Below, one piece after another: positions 1-11,359 of a DNA stretch of 64,000 bases. Below the pieces are notes generated by a model. It saw only the letters and a program-made list of their open reading frames with translations, ran no database searches and had not been told where the DNA came from. Positions within the stretch are counted from its first letter, which is position 1; each line of letters starts with the position of its first letter. The DNA comes from Candidatus Thiodiazotropha endolucinida (GTDB taxonomy: Bacteria; Pseudomonadota; Gammaproteobacteria; Chromatiales; Chromatiaceae): contig NZ_MARB01000008.1 of NCBI RefSeq assembly GCF_001715975.1, positions 124,001 through 188,000 on the forward strand, read 5' to 3'. The translations under genes were made by a program, and so were the position numbers.

Positions 1-31
1 TATAATTGCGGGATTGCGCTTGATCGATCAT
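1..31 (-). CDS. mreD: MreD, first ten codons only (cut by window edge)
   Basis: An ATG at 31-29 overlaps the mreC stop codon in an ATGA arrangement and opens a frame reading MIDQAQSRNY up to the window edge. MreD is the inner-membrane partner of MreC in the elongation machinery and normally follows mreC directly. The call rests on gene order and translational coupling. Ten residues are too few for a family match. Confidence 0.55.
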   Translation of the reverse strand, partial: MIDQAQSRNY

Positions 32-933
32 TCGCCCGCCTCCCCGCTCGGTGCAGTTGACGCCGGTAGCGCTTCATCCTCCTCCATTGGCATGGAATCC
101 GCAACGATGTCGGGATCCAGGGTCCATACCAGTAATACTTCGCGTATGCGATCCAGATGGGCGGTCGTTTGTGCGATAACGGAGGCAAAGGGCTGTCCAG
201 GCTCGCGCCTCACATCAATCACTTCGGCCACGGGATAGCCGGGTGGAAAGCTGCCCCCCATGCCTGAGGTGGTCAACAGGTCGCCTACCTTGATATCGGC
301 ATTGTTAGGAAGATGGGGCAGTTCGAGACGGTTGATCAGGCCGGTACCCAGGGCGATGGTTCGCAGGCCGTTGCGGTGGACCTGAACCGGGAGGGCATGG
401 GCGGCATCGGTGATCAACAGCACACTGGCACTGAATGGGTTGATATGGGTTACCTGACCGACTACGGCATTCGCATCAACCACCGGCTGTCCTACGAACA
501 GTCCTGAGGTTTTCCCTTTGTTTATCAATACTTGTTGGCGGAATGGGTCCTGTTCCACGGCAACCAGCTCTGCGATCAACACCCGGTCTCCAACCTTGAA
601 CGAAGAGTCCAAAAGGCCTCTCAGACGCATGTTTTCCGCTTCCAGGGCTTCGAATTTCTGCTGTCTCGCACGCAGCCGCAGGTTTTCCGCATGCAGTCTG
701 TCGCGCTCCGCCTCGAGTTCGCTGCGACTATTGATGGCGTCGCTGGCGGACTCGCTTAAAAGTAGGGGCAACGAGGCGAGATATTGCACCGGGAAGAGCA
801 GTACCGAGAGTCCGGAGCGTAGCGACTCCAGATGGTTGTAGCGATGATCCAGGACCATGATTGCTATGGATAGCAGCGCGGCAGCCACCAGCCTGGTGGT
901 GATCGAGGGACCCTGTGTAAAAATGAGTTTAAT
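28..933 (-). CDS. mreC: Rod-shape-determining protein MreC, probable AUU start
   Basis: MreC is a bitopic inner-membrane protein whose periplasmic part links the MreB cytoskeleton to the cell-wall synthesis complex. There is an N-terminal membrane segment (LLSIAIMVL), then a coiled coil rich in E, L and R, then the beta-domain region with HALPVQV and GDLLTTSGMGG. The first ordinary start is GTG at 888. The frame stays open upstream, however, and encodes KLIFTQGPSITTRL, which aligns with the conserved N-terminus of E. coli MreC (MKPIFSRGPSL). An ATT at 933-931 occupies exactly the place of the E. coli start codon, and a GGAG lies 10 bases before it. I therefore place the start at ATT (933). 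The downstream GTG is the alternative and would give 286 aa without the conserved leader. Confidence 0.9.
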   Translation of the reverse strand: MKLIFTQGPSITTRLVAAALLSIAIMVLDHRYNHLESLRSGLSVLLFPVQYLASLPLLLSESASDAINSRSELEAERDRLHAENLRLRARQQKFEALEAENMRLRGLLDSSFKVGDRVLIAELVAVEQDPFRQQVLINKGKTSGLFVGQPVVDANAVVGQVTHINPFSASVLLITDAAHALPVQVHRNGLRTIALGTGLINRLELPHLPNNADIKVGDLLTTSGMGGSFPPGYPVAEVIDVRREPGQPFASVIAQTTAHLDRIREVLLVWTLDPDIVADSMPMEEDEALPASTAPSGEAGE

Positions 934-1029
934 GGCTGAATAACTCCACTTTCAATTCACTGGTTCCCTGCATCGAGCTAATGGTGTCGTTATAGGGTTT
1001 GTCTCCATCCAGTTGCAGGGGGGGCAGGC

Positions 1030-2210
<1,181 letters not shown>

Positions 2211-2291
2211 CTATCAATGGTACAGGAGTTGGGCAAGAATGGGGATGGTCAATTGAGCACAATTGGCCAAATAAATGTTGACTGCAAATAC

Positions 2292-2352
2292 GGTCTCTAC
2301 CCCGATCAGGCTCGCGTTCCCTTGCGGGCTGAATCGCAGCAGGGGTGAGACC
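2292..2352 (-). terminator. Possible hairpin terminator after the DUF5666 gene
   Basis: Arms at 2292-2303 and 2342-2352 (GGTCTC-T-ACCCC against GGGGTGAGACC) pair with a single bulged base around a 38-base loop, 31 bases past the stop of the minus-strand gene. No uridine tract follows directly, so termination is uncertain. It may only stabilise the 3' end. Confidence 0.3.
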
Positions 2353-2382
2353 TGAATAGCCTCACCCTGCCGCGGGTGACGG

Positions 2383-3771
2383 TCAATCCTCCTCTTTAAT
2401 GCTGGTAGCGATCAGCACACCATTGCTAAAGTTCCCTTTCACCTCAATTTGTTGACTGGCGAAGCTGTTGTCATCCACGCCGGAGATATCAATGAGGATA
2501 CCGAAGATCTCGATTGTCGATGGACTCACGGAATTGGGTATGCCTTTGACCTCGGCGTTGTGGTTAGACGGTGCGTGTTCCAATTCCAGTTTACTCGCTA
2601 CAAGCATACCGTTGTCGATATATACCTTTGCCTCCAGATAGTCGGAGGAGATCAGTTGTTCCAAAGTGAAGGAGGAGCTCTCACCGACGTCGCTCTCCAT
2701 GATGGTGGAGCTATCGACTTTGATAGTTTGGCCCAGCAGGGTCACTGTGCCGGCGGCGGTATCGACGTTGCCGATCCCGAGGACACCACCGATTTCTCCA
2801 CGCTCTGATGATGTGGCCTTCAGCTCAATCTCTTCGGCGAGTAGAATATCGCCGTTCATAACGCCATCAACCTCTGCGACTCGCCCTGCCGTAAGTTGGC
2901 TGGTGGCCCCACTCAGAGAGGTGGCGGATGCGTCCACGACCTGTCCGTTGAGGGAAAAGAGGTTATTTGCATCGAGCGCCTGTGTTATCTGGCCTTCAAT
3001 CTCAACCTCTTCACCGTCTTCCGCCACCACACGACTGCCGTCACCTTCGATTTCGATGGAATCGGCAACGAACAAGTCACCGCTAAAGCTGTCACCTTCA
3101 ACCTCGACAAATGTGCCTGCGGGCGGAATCGACGGGATGCTCGAGGCATCGATGACCAGACTGCCGATCTGGAATTGATTCCCGGAAACCGCACTGATTA
3201 CTCCCGAGACCTCCAGTTCGCCACCCGCCCAGGCAAGCGACTTGACCTCTATGCGGGTCGCCAACACGGTACCGGTACCATCGGTGAAACCGCTAACCTC
3301 CACTTCGCTATTGACCGGCAGGTTCTCCAGCGTTGTGGCATCGATATGATTGTCATAAACCGTATCCCCGTCCACGGTAATGGTTTGATCCATGACCTCA
3401 AGGGTGTTGTTATTGGTGATATCGTTGCTGCTGACTACACCCTCTATCAGGCTGTCGTAGGATACCGAGTCCGCGATACCGGATGCGTTTGAAGCATCAC
3501 TGCTGCCGCTGATGCTGACCACCATGCCGATCGCCAGGTCGTCCTGGGTCGCAGCCATATTGTTGACGGTAAAGCTGGCGTCGTTGGTATTGAATTCGAT
3601 ACCGTTGACAAAAATGGAGCCGAAATTGGTGACTCTGCCCTGGGTGATACCGGTGCCGCCGATGCCGCCATCGGCGACTTGTGGACCACCACCGCCACCG
3701 CAACTGGTGAGTCCTGCTACCGTAGCGCCCATTGCCGCCGAAATCAGGATCTTATGAATAAGACTATTCAT
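2383..3771 (-). CDS. DUF5666 repeat lipoprotein
   Basis: A 462-aa predicted outer-membrane or periplasmic lipoprotein. It has a short signal sequence ending in the lipobox LTSC (about residues 21-24), followed by a run of glycines. The rest is a series of about 70-residue beta-rich repeats of the type EVEVSGFTDGTGTVLATRIEVK, GTFVEVEGDSFSGDLFVADSIEIE and RVAEVDGVMNGDILLAEEIELK, which is the DUF5666 pattern. Function is unknown for the family. It overlaps the upstream DUF6502 gene by 8 bases, so the two are probably cotranscribed. The protein is very acidic and has no catalytic motif I recognise. Confidence 0.8.
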   Translation of the reverse strand: MNSLIHKILISAAMGATVAGLTSCGGGGGPQVADGGIGGTGITQGRVTNFGSIFVNGIEFNTNDASFTVNNMAATQDDLAIGMVVSISGSSDASNASGIADSVSYDSLIEGVVSSNDITNNNTLEVMDQTITVDGDTVYDNHIDATTLENLPVNSEVEVSGFTDGTGTVLATRIEVKSLAWAGGELEVSGVISAVSGNQFQIGSLVIDASSIPSIPPAGTFVEVEGDSFSGDLFVADSIEIEGDGSRVVAEDGEEVEIEGQITQALDANNLFSLNGQVVDASATSLSGATSQLTAGRVAEVDGVMNGDILLAEEIELKATSSERGEIGGVLGIGNVDTAAGTVTLLGQTIKVDSSTIMESDVGESSSFTLEQLISSDYLEAKVYIDNGMLVASKLELEHAPSNHNAEVKGIPNSVSPSTIEIFGILIDISGVDDNSFASQQIEVKGNFSNGVLIATSIKEED

Positions 3772-4591
3772 CCTTTATTACATCCTGTTCAAAATAGTAG
3801 ATGCCGATTCCGGCCTGTTTACGGCCGGTGCCATCGGCATCCGGGTTGAGATCTCGATCGTGTTGAGACAGATACTTGTCGCACTCCACCAACAGTGCCT
3901 GTGACATTTCAGCACTCATACTGCGAAATTCGATAAGCGCCTCTATGGGGAGGTTGTCGTAAGCGACCTTGCGCTGAAAGTAGGGAGTTTGCGAGCCTTG
4001 CTGTAGATTATGATCGATGGTGTCAATCAATAATTGCACATCCGTTCCCAGAATATGCAGTTTTCCTGTCTCACCGGTACGTGGAACATAGCCATCGCTG
4101 AGGAGCGTGATTTTGCCGCTCTCATCCTTGGCGATAGTACCCACCCTGATCAGTTCGTCGTAGATCGCACGGGGCGGTACATCGCCACTATGTTCCTTGA
4201 CCAGTTTACTGAAGCTCGCCTTCCCTTTATCGAAGTAGAGCGGTGCCGGGGTGCCTTTTTTGGATTGGAAGCGGGGATCGCGCAGCCAACCGGAAATAAC
4301 CCTGGCGGCGCGATTATATTGATGCGCGATGGCGCTATCGTCGGGAGTGTCGATTTTTTGTAATCGGCTTACCTCTTTACGGGTTAGCCCAGTAATGACA
4401 GATACCCTAGAAACCGTCTGTTTTCGGCCGGGGATGCCAAACTCCTTGGATGCCACGTCCATAAAGGTCCATTTGCTCAGATCGGCAAAATCTCCATAAG
4501 TAAAGCCGTTTCGCAGCATCAGCCGGACCAGCGGTCTGAGCAGCTTGAGAATGGATGCAGTAAGTGTCTTGCGAATCTCGTCCATGGGCAT
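3764..4591 (-). CDS. DUF6502 family protein
   Basis: A 275-aa soluble protein with the features of DUF6502: an N-terminal helical region (LLRPLVRLMLRNGFTYGDFADLSKWTF) with the look of a winged-helix or MarR-like fold, and the motif SVITGLTRKEVSRL that resembles a DNA-binding helix-turn-helix. Its biochemical role is not known to me. It sits immediately upstream of, and overlaps, the DUF5666 lipoprotein gene. DUF6502-DUF5666 pairs recur in gammaproteobacteria, so a shared function is likely. A role as regulator of its partner is inference. Confidence 0.75.
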   Translation of the reverse strand: MPMDEIRKTLTASILKLLRPLVRLMLRNGFTYGDFADLSKWTFMDVASKEFGIPGRKQTVSRVSVITGLTRKEVSRLQKIDTPDDSAIAHQYNRAARVISGWLRDPRFQSKKGTPAPLYFDKGKASFSKLVKEHSGDVPPRAIYDELIRVGTIAKDESGKITLLSDGYVPRTGETGKLHILGTDVQLLIDTIDHNLQQGSQTPYFQRKVAYDNLPIEALIEFRSMSAEMSQALLVECDKYLSQHDRDLNPDADGTGRKQAGIGIYYFEQDVIKDE

Positions 4592-5096
4592 TAGTTACCG
4601 GGTGATTCTGTTTATCAATGTATCTGACTACTCTATATCCCAGCTATGTCTGGATGTCGTTGATATTTATCGCCTGTCAGGCTGGTTTTTTTGTTACAGC
4701 AGTTTCCATCTGAACCGTTCAGCTGAACGCCATGCTGCATTATCGCCAGCAGGGCTGTCAGTGCCTGATGTTGGGAATTATATCCCAATGCCTTCCTGAA
4801 TTGAATTGTAGACCTAGTTGTCACTTTTCAGAAGTTGAATTTGGATCACACTTTATTATGAGGCATTAACTTCCTGTTTTTTTAACATTTATTATGAATT
4901 CTACCTAGATTAATGCCCTTGTTGGCCCCTGTGGGTCTCAGGTGACCGCCAGGGAACGATTTTTAACTCTCAACGTGTATTTGCTCGATCCGGAGACACG
5001 ACAGCATCCTTTATGGTTTATTTACTGTTCAAGTATCATGTATCGCCGATGAGAATATGGTAGATTTGCCCATTTTTCAGAGCAGGTAGCAGACGG
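4592..5096. other. Intergenic region between divergent DUF6502 and gatC
   Basis: About 500 AT-richer bases with no convincing gene. It must hold the promoters for both directions, but I could not single out a clear -35/-10 pair. Confidence 0.5.
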
Positions 5097-5384
5097 ATGT
5101 CTCTAGATAAGTCCGATGTCGAAAAAATTGCCCATCTGGCGCGGATGGCCCTGGATGAGTCGCATATCGATGCCTATGTCGAGGATCTCAGTAATATCCT
5201 CGATCTGGTGGAGCAGTTGGAAGCGGCGAATACCGATACCATCGAGCCGATGTCCCATCCTCTCCACATGGCCCAACGCATGCGGTCGGATGAGGTGACT
5301 GAAGGCGATTGCCGCGAGGTCAACCAGGCTGTAGCGCCCAAGACTGAAAACGGTCTCTATCTGGTACCAAAGGTCATCGAATAA
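5097..5384 (+). CDS. gatC: Asp-tRNA(Asn)/Glu-tRNA(Gln) amidotransferase subunit C
   Basis: Small 95-aa subunit that wraps around GatA and GatB and stabilises the transamidosome, which makes Gln-tRNA(Gln) or Asn-tRNA(Asn) by amidating mischarged tRNA. The family hallmarks are visible: VEKIAHLARMAL at the N-terminus, LSNILDLVEQLEAANTD in the middle and EPMSHPL. It is the first gene of gatCAB, upstream of gatA by 66 bases. Confidence 0.96.
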   Translation: MSLDKSDVEKIAHLARMALDESHIDAYVEDLSNILDLVEQLEAANTDTIEPMSHPLHMAQRMRSDEVTEGDCREVNQAVAPKTENGLYLVPKVIE

Positions 5385-5450
5385 CGGGTCCCGAGAATAT
5401 GACCGGTCTGACCGTAATCTCTTGGATATTCATTGGACACAAATCATACT

Positions 5451-6905
5451 ATGCACAGTAAAACCATTGCTGAACTGGGCGCCGCAATGCAAGCCGGAGA
5501 GTTCTCCAGCGTTGAACTGACACGCCATTTTATCGAGCGCATCGAGCGGTTGAACGGAGATCTCAATGCCCTGATCACCCCTACCCCGGATCAGGCGCTG
5601 GCAGAGGCCGAAGCCGCTGACAGGGTGATCAGATCCGGGCAGGCCGGTCCCTTGACCGGGATTCCCCTGGTGCAGAAGGACATCTTCTGTACTCAAGGTG
5701 TCAAGACCAGCTGTGGTTCCAGGATGCTGGATAGTTTCATCTCACCCTATGATGCGACGGTGGTGGAGAGGCTGAAACAGGCCGGCACGGTCTCACTGGG
5801 CAAGGCCAATATGGATGAGTTCGCCATGGGGTCTTCCAACGAGACCAGTTACTATGGGCCTGTACGCAATCCATGGGACCAGAACAGGGTGCCGGGGGGC
5901 TCGTCAGGGGGGTCTGCTGCAGCAGTAGCCGCGAGAATTGCGGTTGCCGGTACCGGTACCGATACCGGTGGTTCTATTCGCCAGCCGGCGGCACTGTGCG
6001 GTATTACAGGTCTCAAACCGACCTATGGACGGGTTTCCCGCTTTGGCATGATCGCCTTTGCCTCAAGCCTCGATCAGGCGGGCCCGATGACACGCAGCGC
6101 CGAGGATGCCGCTATGCTGTTGCAGGCGATGGCGGGATTCGATTCCAGGGATTCAACCTGTGCCGATCAACCCGTGCCTGACTATTCGGCTACGCTGAAC
6201 GACTCCTTGCGGGGACTGAAAATCGGTCTTCCCCGGGAGTATTTCGACGCAGGACTGGACAGCGCCGTTGCGGCATCCATCGATGGTGCGATCGGTCTTT
6301 ACAAACAGCTGGGTGCCGAAGTGGTCGACATCAGCCTGCCAAATACGGCCTTGGCGGTGCCGACCTACTACGTGGTCGCACCGGCAGAGTGCTCATCCAA
6401 TCTATCCCGTTTCGATGGCGTTCGATTCGGTTATCGCTGTGAAGACCCAAAGGATCTGGAAGATCTCTATAAGCGATCCCGGGGAGAGGGTTTCGGTGCA
6501 GAGGTCAAGCGCCGTATCCTGATCGGTACCTACGCCCTTTCCGCCGGTTATTACGATGCCTACTATCTGAAAGCGCAGAAAACAAGACATCTCATATCAG
6601 ATGATTTCAAGCGGGCCTTTGAAACGGTCGACGTAATCATGGGTCCGACTACGCCGACGACCGCCTTTGCCCTGGGCGAAAAGACGGATGACCCGGTGAC
6701 CATGTACCTGAACGATATCTACACCATCGCCGCCAATCTGGCCGGATTGCCGGGAATATCCATTCCGGTGCAGCCGGTCAACGGGTTGCCTGTCGGATTG
6801 CAGATAATCGGTAACTATTTCACCGAAGGAAAATTACTGAATGTGGCTCACCGGCTTCAGGCGGAGACGGATTGGCACCTTCAGACGGCTGAAGGCTTTG
6901 CATGA
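5451..6905 (+). CDS. gatA: Asp/Glu-tRNA amidotransferase subunit A
   Basis: Amidase-signature enzyme that releases ammonia from glutamine for transfer to the misacylated tRNA bound by GatB. The catalytic Ser-cisSer-Lys set lies in [14 protein letters not shown] (Lys) and the glycine/serine-rich block [14 protein letters not shown] followed by [12 protein letters not shown]. Length (484 aa) is normal. I use ATG 5451 (MHSKTIAEL) in place of TTG 5433 because family members begin at about this point. Neither start has a strong ribosome-binding site. Confidence 0.97.
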   Translation: MHSKTIAELGAAMQAGEFSSVELTRHFIERIERLNGDLNALITPTPDQALAEAEAADRVIRSGQAGPLTGIPLVQKDIFCTQGVKTSCGSRMLDSFISPYDATVVERLKQAGTVSLGKANMDEFAMGSSNETSYYGPVRNPWDQNRVPGGSSGGSAAAVAARIAVAGTGTDTGGSIRQPAALCGITGLKPTYGRVSRFGMIAFASSLDQAGPMTRSAEDAAMLLQAMAGFDSRDSTCADQPVPDYSATLNDSLRGLKIGLPREYFDAGLDSAVAASIDGAIGLYKQLGAEVVDISLPNTALAVPTYYVVAPAECSSNLSRFDGVRFGYRCEDPKDLEDLYKRSRGEGFGAEVKRRILIGTYALSAGYYDAYYLKAQKTRHLISDDFKRAFETVDVIMGPTTPTTAFALGEKTDDPVTMYLNDIYTIAANLAGLPGISIPVQPVNGLPVGLQIIGNYFTEGKLLNVAHRLQAETDWHLQTAEGFA

Positions 6906-6982
6906 GTTTGGGCCGATCGGGTGAGTGTTGTCGGCTCCTGACTGGTCAAAGGCATCTATACAAACAGTTTTAGAGAAAAGAT

Positions 6983-8416
6983 ATGCAGTGGGAAACCGTT
7001 ATCGGGCTTGAGATTCATACTCAACTGGCGACCAGGTCAAAGATCTTCTCCGGCGCCTCGACCGCTTATGGTGCGGATCCTAATACCCAGGCCTGTATCA
7101 TCGATCTGGGGTTTCCCGGCGTACTGCCGGTGCTGAATGAGTCGGCGGTGGATATGGCGCTCAAGTTCGGTATTGCGGTGAATGCCGAGATTGCGCCTCG
7201 ATCCATATTCGCACGCAAGAACTACTTCTATCCCGATCTTCCCAAGGGTTACCAGATCAGCCAGTTTGAACTGCCGATTGTCGGCAAGGGCTCCATCGGC
7301 ATCGACCTGGAGGATGGCACGCATAAAGTGATCGGGATAACCCGTGCACACCTTGAAGAGGATGCGGGAAAGTCATTGCACGAGGATTTCCATGGCATGA
7401 GCGGGATCGATCTCAATCGCACCGGGACCCCGTTGTTGGAGATCGTATCCGAGCCGGATATGCGCTCCATCAGGGAGGCCGTGGCCTACGCCCGCAAGAT
7501 CCATCAACTGGTGGTCTATCTTGGGATCTGTGACGGCAACATGCAGGAGGGCTCATTCAGGGTCGATGCCAATATCTCGATTCGTCCCTTCGGCCAGGAG
7601 GCCTTCGGCACACGCACTGAGTTGAAGAACATCAATTCGTTTCGCTTCATGGAGCGCGCCTTGAATTACGAACTGGAGCGCCAGATCGATCTGATCGAGG
7701 GTGGTGACGAGGTTGTCCAGGAGACCCGGCTCTACGATGCCGACCGGGATGAAACCCGCTCCATGCGCAGCAAGGAGGAGGCCAACGACTACCGTTATTT
7801 CCCCGATCCCGATTTGCTGCCTGTCGAGATCGGCGAGGAGCGACTGCAACGGGCCAGGCGGGGTATGCCTGAATTGCCGGATCAGAAGCGGCAGCGCTTT
7901 GAATCCGAATACAGGCTGAGTGCAGCGGATGCACTGACGCTGACCCTGAGTCGGGCAATGGCCGATTACTATGAAGAGGTGGTTGCAAGCGGTGGAGATG
8001 CCAAGACAGCAGCCAATTGGGTTACCGTTGAACTGGCGGGAGCATTGAACAAGGCCGGACTTGATCTGACGCAATCGCCGGTCAGCCCAAAACAGCTGGG
8101 TGGCTTGCTGCAACGTATTGCGGATAACACCATTTCGGGGAAGATCGCGAAACAGGTGTTCGAGGCCATCTGGAACGGCGAAGGGGATGCAGATGCCGTG
8201 ATCGAGGCAAAGGGTCTGAAACAGATTACGGATAGCGGTCAGATTGAGAAGATAATCGATGAGGTGATCGCCGCCAATCCCAAGCAGGTGGAACAGTTCA
8301 AGGCGGGTAAGGATAAGCTGCTCGGTTTCTTCGTCGGGCAGGTGATGAAGCAGACCCAGGGCAAGGCCAATCCGGGGCAGGTCAATAAGATCCTGATGGC
8401 TAAATTAAAAGATTGA
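6983..8416 (+). CDS. gatB: Asp/Glu-tRNA amidotransferase subunit B
   Basis: GatB phosphorylates and amidates Glu-tRNA(Gln) or Asp-tRNA(Asn) using ammonia channelled from GatA. The start [15 protein letters not shown] is the canonical GatB opening. Conserved blocks include [19 protein letters not shown], the [17 protein letters not shown] motif and a C-terminal YqeY-like tRNA-binding tail ending in [11 protein letters not shown]. It has the full family length (477 aa) and is the last gene of the gatCAB operon. AGAGAAAAG lies just before the start. Confidence 0.97.
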   Translation: MQWETVIGLEIHTQLATRSKIFSGASTAYGADPNTQACIIDLGFPGVLPVLNESAVDMALKFGIAVNAEIAPRSIFARKNYFYPDLPKGYQISQFELPIVGKGSIGIDLEDGTHKVIGITRAHLEEDAGKSLHEDFHGMSGIDLNRTGTPLLEIVSEPDMRSIREAVAYARKIHQLVVYLGICDGNMQEGSFRVDANISIRPFGQEAFGTRTELKNINSFRFMERALNYELERQIDLIEGGDEVVQETRLYDADRDETRSMRSKEEANDYRYFPDPDLLPVEIGEERLQRARRGMPELPDQKRQRFESEYRLSAADALTLTLSRAMADYYEEVVASGGDAKTAANWVTVELAGALNKAGLDLTQSPVSPKQLGGLLQRIADNTISGKIAKQVFEAIWNGEGDADAVIEAKGLKQITDSGQIEKIIDEVIAANPKQVEQFKAGKDKLLGFFVGQVMKQTQGKANPGQVNKILMAKLKD

Positions 8417-8481
8417 TCGGCGATGGGGCTGCCTGTCATCGATGAAACACTGTGATGATTTAAGGTGAAAAGGTATCCGTG

Positions 8482-10707
8482 ATGCAGGAATCTATGGCAA
8501 GACGTATGAGATGGATTCTGGCATCACTCATTTTGCTTTCTCCCGCAATCACAACCGCTGCAATCTGGCAGGACTTGGATACATCTGAACCGGCGGCAAA
8601 AGGTCTCGACCTGTCATCCGTTTACTATCGCCGACTGGGGGCGGACAGCTCCGCCTTGAGGCAGCGTCTGCTGCAGGCACCGTTGCAGGATACAAGCGCT
8701 TCCGGCATTGAACTTGAGCTACCGCTGCCCTATGGATCGATGCAGCGCTATGCCGTTGAGGAGTCGCCGGTGATGGCCGAATCGTTGGCTCACCGCTATC
8801 CAGAAATCCGCACTTACAGGGTGAGGGGAGTGGACGATCCCGCCAGTAGTGGGCGCCTGGATCTGACACCGCAAGGCTTTCATGCCATGCTTACAACGCC
8901 GGCAGGGACTGTGTATATCGATCCGGACGAAGAAGGTGGCTATCGGAGTTATTACAAGCGGGATTATGCGGCTGTACAAGGTGATCGATTATCTCCCTTG
9001 GTCTGTATGCATCGCGATGGTCAAACGGAGAGTGATCATTTTGCCACAGTGTTTTCGCAAACCCGGGCAAGCAGAACTGTCAGTGGCGCACATCGCCGGG
9101 TCTATCGCCTCGCCGTGGCGGCAACAGGTGAATACAGCGCTTTTTTTGGCGGCACTGTCAGCGCCGCACTGGCGCAAATCGTCACCACAATCAATCGGGT
9201 GAACCAGATCTATGGCCGCGACCTGGCTGTGCAGTTTCAACTGGTGGGAAATAACGATCGCATCATCTTTACCGATCCAGATTCGGATCCCTATACCCAG
9301 ACCGCTGCCGGTATCGGATTGATGCTGGTCGAGAATCAGCAGCAACTCGATTTCATGCTGGGCGCGGACAGCTATGACATCGGCATTCTGTTCGGCACGG
9401 TCGGTGGCGGATTGGCCAGCGTGGGTTCCCTATGCACAACCTACAAAGCCCAGGCCTATACCGGTACGCCTATGCCGGATAGCGACGCCTTCTATATCGA
9501 TTTTGTCGCTCATGAACTGGGCCATCAATTGAATGCAACGCACTCATTCAATGGCACAACGGCGAGTTGCGGTGGTGTCAACAGAGTGGCGAGTGCCGCC
9601 GTGGAACCGGGTAGCGGTTCAACCATCATGAGTTATGCCGGCATTTGTGCCGAGGAGAACCTGCAGGCCAATTCTGACGCCACCTTTCATGCCGTCAGCA
9701 TTCAGCAGATGAACGAGTTTATCACCCGTGGCGAAGGCAATCAGTGCGGTCAGTTGACCGTCACGGGAAACAACGCCCCCAGTGTCGATGCGGGTCAGGA
9801 AGGGGATGGCGGCAGTCTCAGCATACCTGCCGCCACGCCTTTCATGCTGAATGGCACGGCAAGTGACGTGGACGGGGACAACCTCTCCTATCAATGGGAC
9901 GGGATGGATGCGGGGGGTGTTGCCGGTGCAACGGATGCATCAACCATTGGCACCGATCTGCCCGACGGCAGCAATCCGTTGTTTAGATCATTTCTGCCTA
10001 AACAAACTGCGGTGCGCTATTTCCCACGATTGAGTCAATTATTGACACGACAGGAGGATATCGGCGAGACCCTGCCTCAATCCGGTCGAACACTCAATTT
10101 CAGACTGACTGTGAGGGATGGTGAAAGTGGTGTCGCCAACGATGATATCACTATTCAGGTGGATGGCGATCAAGGGCCCTTCAGGATAACCGGTGGGGAT
10201 TTGAACCGTTCGTCTACCTATATGGGTGGTGGCTCGCATACCCTTGAATGGTCAACCGCGGGCACCGAAGCAAGCTGCCCAACCGTACATGTTTCACTCC
10301 TTAGTTTGAGTTCTGGCAATCCACCTGCAACATTCTGCAATATGCACGACAGCGGATTAGACCGGTTGTACCTGGGCGAGTTCTCCAATAGCGGTTCCGC
10401 CAACATCGTACTGCCGAATGTCTCTGTTGAGTATGCCCGTGTCATGCTCAGTTGCTCGGATAACATATTCTTCGCACTTTCCGATGCCACGTTTAGCATT
10501 GCAAGTGCAGAGGCGGCCCTTGGTAATGACTGTCAGCCGTTGGACGGAGAAGATCTGGAACATGGTACGATCTTCAACGCTGCTGACGGGGCGGAAAAGT
10601 TTGATAGCCCTGGCGGCGGCGGCCAACTGTTCTGGATACTTATTGTTCTGGCCTCTGGTGCTGTCTATCAATCGACTCGCTTAACGAGCAAGCCAGGCCG
10701 GAGTTAG
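8482..10707 (+). CDS. Secreted zinc metalloprotease (reprolysin-like) with C-terminal anchor
   Basis: A 741-aa exported protein starting MQESMARRMRWILASLILLSPAITTAA, a typical signal peptide. The peptidase domain (about residues 200-430) carries the zinc motif HELGHQLNATH. This is a metzincin HExxHxxxxxH in which Asn replaces the usual Gly. It is followed by the Met-turn STIMSYAGIC. A beta-sandwich region (NAPSVDAG, DGDNLSYQW) follows, as in Ig-like or cadherin modules. The C-terminus is GGGGQ, a hydrophobic stretch (LFWILIVLASGAVY), then basic residues. That layout fits a GlyGly-CTERM sorting tail, which rhombosortase cleaves. Substrate unknown. Start chosen at ATG 8482, 8 bases after AGG; GTG 8479 is possible. 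Confidence 0.85.
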   Translation: MQESMARRMRWILASLILLSPAITTAAIWQDLDTSEPAAKGLDLSSVYYRRLGADSSALRQRLLQAPLQDTSASGIELELPLPYGSMQRYAVEESPVMAESLAHRYPEIRTYRVRGVDDPASSGRLDLTPQGFHAMLTTPAGTVYIDPDEEGGYRSYYKRDYAAVQGDRLSPLVCMHRDGQTESDHFATVFSQTRASRTVSGAHRRVYRLAVAATGEYSAFFGGTVSAALAQIVTTINRVNQIYGRDLAVQFQLVGNNDRIIFTDPDSDPYTQTAAGIGLMLVENQQQLDFMLGADSYDIGILFGTVGGGLASVGSLCTTYKAQAYTGTPMPDSDAFYIDFVAHELGHQLNATHSFNGTTASCGGVNRVASAAVEPGSGSTIMSYAGICAEENLQANSDATFHAVSIQQMNEFITRGEGNQCGQLTVTGNNAPSVDAGQEGDGGSLSIPAATPFMLNGTASDVDGDNLSYQWDGMDAGGVAGATDASTIGTDLPDGSNPLFRSFLPKQTAVRYFPRLSQLLTRQEDIGETLPQSGRTLNFRLTVRDGESGVANDDITIQVDGDQGPFRITGGDLNRSSTYMGGGSHTLEWSTAGTEASCPTVHVSLLSLSSGNPPATFCNMHDSGLDRLYLGEFSNSGSANIVLPNVSVEYARVMLSCSDNIFFALSDATFSIASAEAALGNDCQPLDGEDLEHGTIFNAADGAEKFDSPGGGGQLFWILIVLASGAVYQSTRLTSKPGRS

Positions 10708-11359
10708 TGAAGTCTATTGAAGTTTGTGACTGTTTCCATCCTCCCCATAAGCATTAGCTATAGATTCGGTTAAGTCTAGCCTGCTTTGTCAGATCAACTG
10801 CCGAACGCAGTTGGTGACGCAACCATTTCTGACGATGGTTTTAATATCGAAGGTTATAATGCCACCTTCAGCAATCACCCGGCATTTGGCATATTATATG
10901 CAAATAATTTTCTGGTTAACCGCCATTCTCAGCTATCCGCTATCACCCGACGTCTCCCTCACGGTGGGTGTTGTAAAAGCAAACCGCAAATTGACGCAAA
11001 TTAAATAAGTTCGCAAATGAAGCGATTTCGGTATTTTTTACCGGTCCTGAATGGAGGTGGTAGGGTAGGATCTATGTGACATTCTCATACATCTAACGAG
11101 TACCAAGCCAATGATTCGGTGTCTGAATATTGTGGGACAGGCCTAATTGTCAGTGAAGCTGACCACGCCCTGATTAATCCGCCGTTGACAGTATGAAATC
11201 TCGATTACTGTCAGAAATGCCTGATCGATACTCGGCTATTGCCTAGATTTATCTATTTTACCGGCTAAGCGCCGTTGCCGTTATTTTTGCGGATCTTCAT
11301 GAGGGTGCTTGTCCCTATGACGCCAATAATGACAATGACTTGCGTAGTCATGAGGCTTT
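10708..11359. other. Intergenic stretch without a supported gene
   Basis: About 650 bases between the protease and the cbiM promoter. Short open frames near 10786-11008 show no protein-like composition or ribosome-binding site. A weak relative of the regulatory palindrome described below lies at 10745-10763 (CCATAA-N7-CTATAG), with no clear promoter after it. Confidence 0.5.

Noticed and set aside
10745-10763. CCATAA-N7-CTATAG as a sixth member of the regulatory box family
   Set aside because: The left half-site is imperfect and no -35/-10 pair with the regulon spacing, nor a gene, follows it.
10786-11008. Two overlapping frames of 65-72 codons after the protease gene
   Set aside because: No ribosome-binding site and composition not protein-like.
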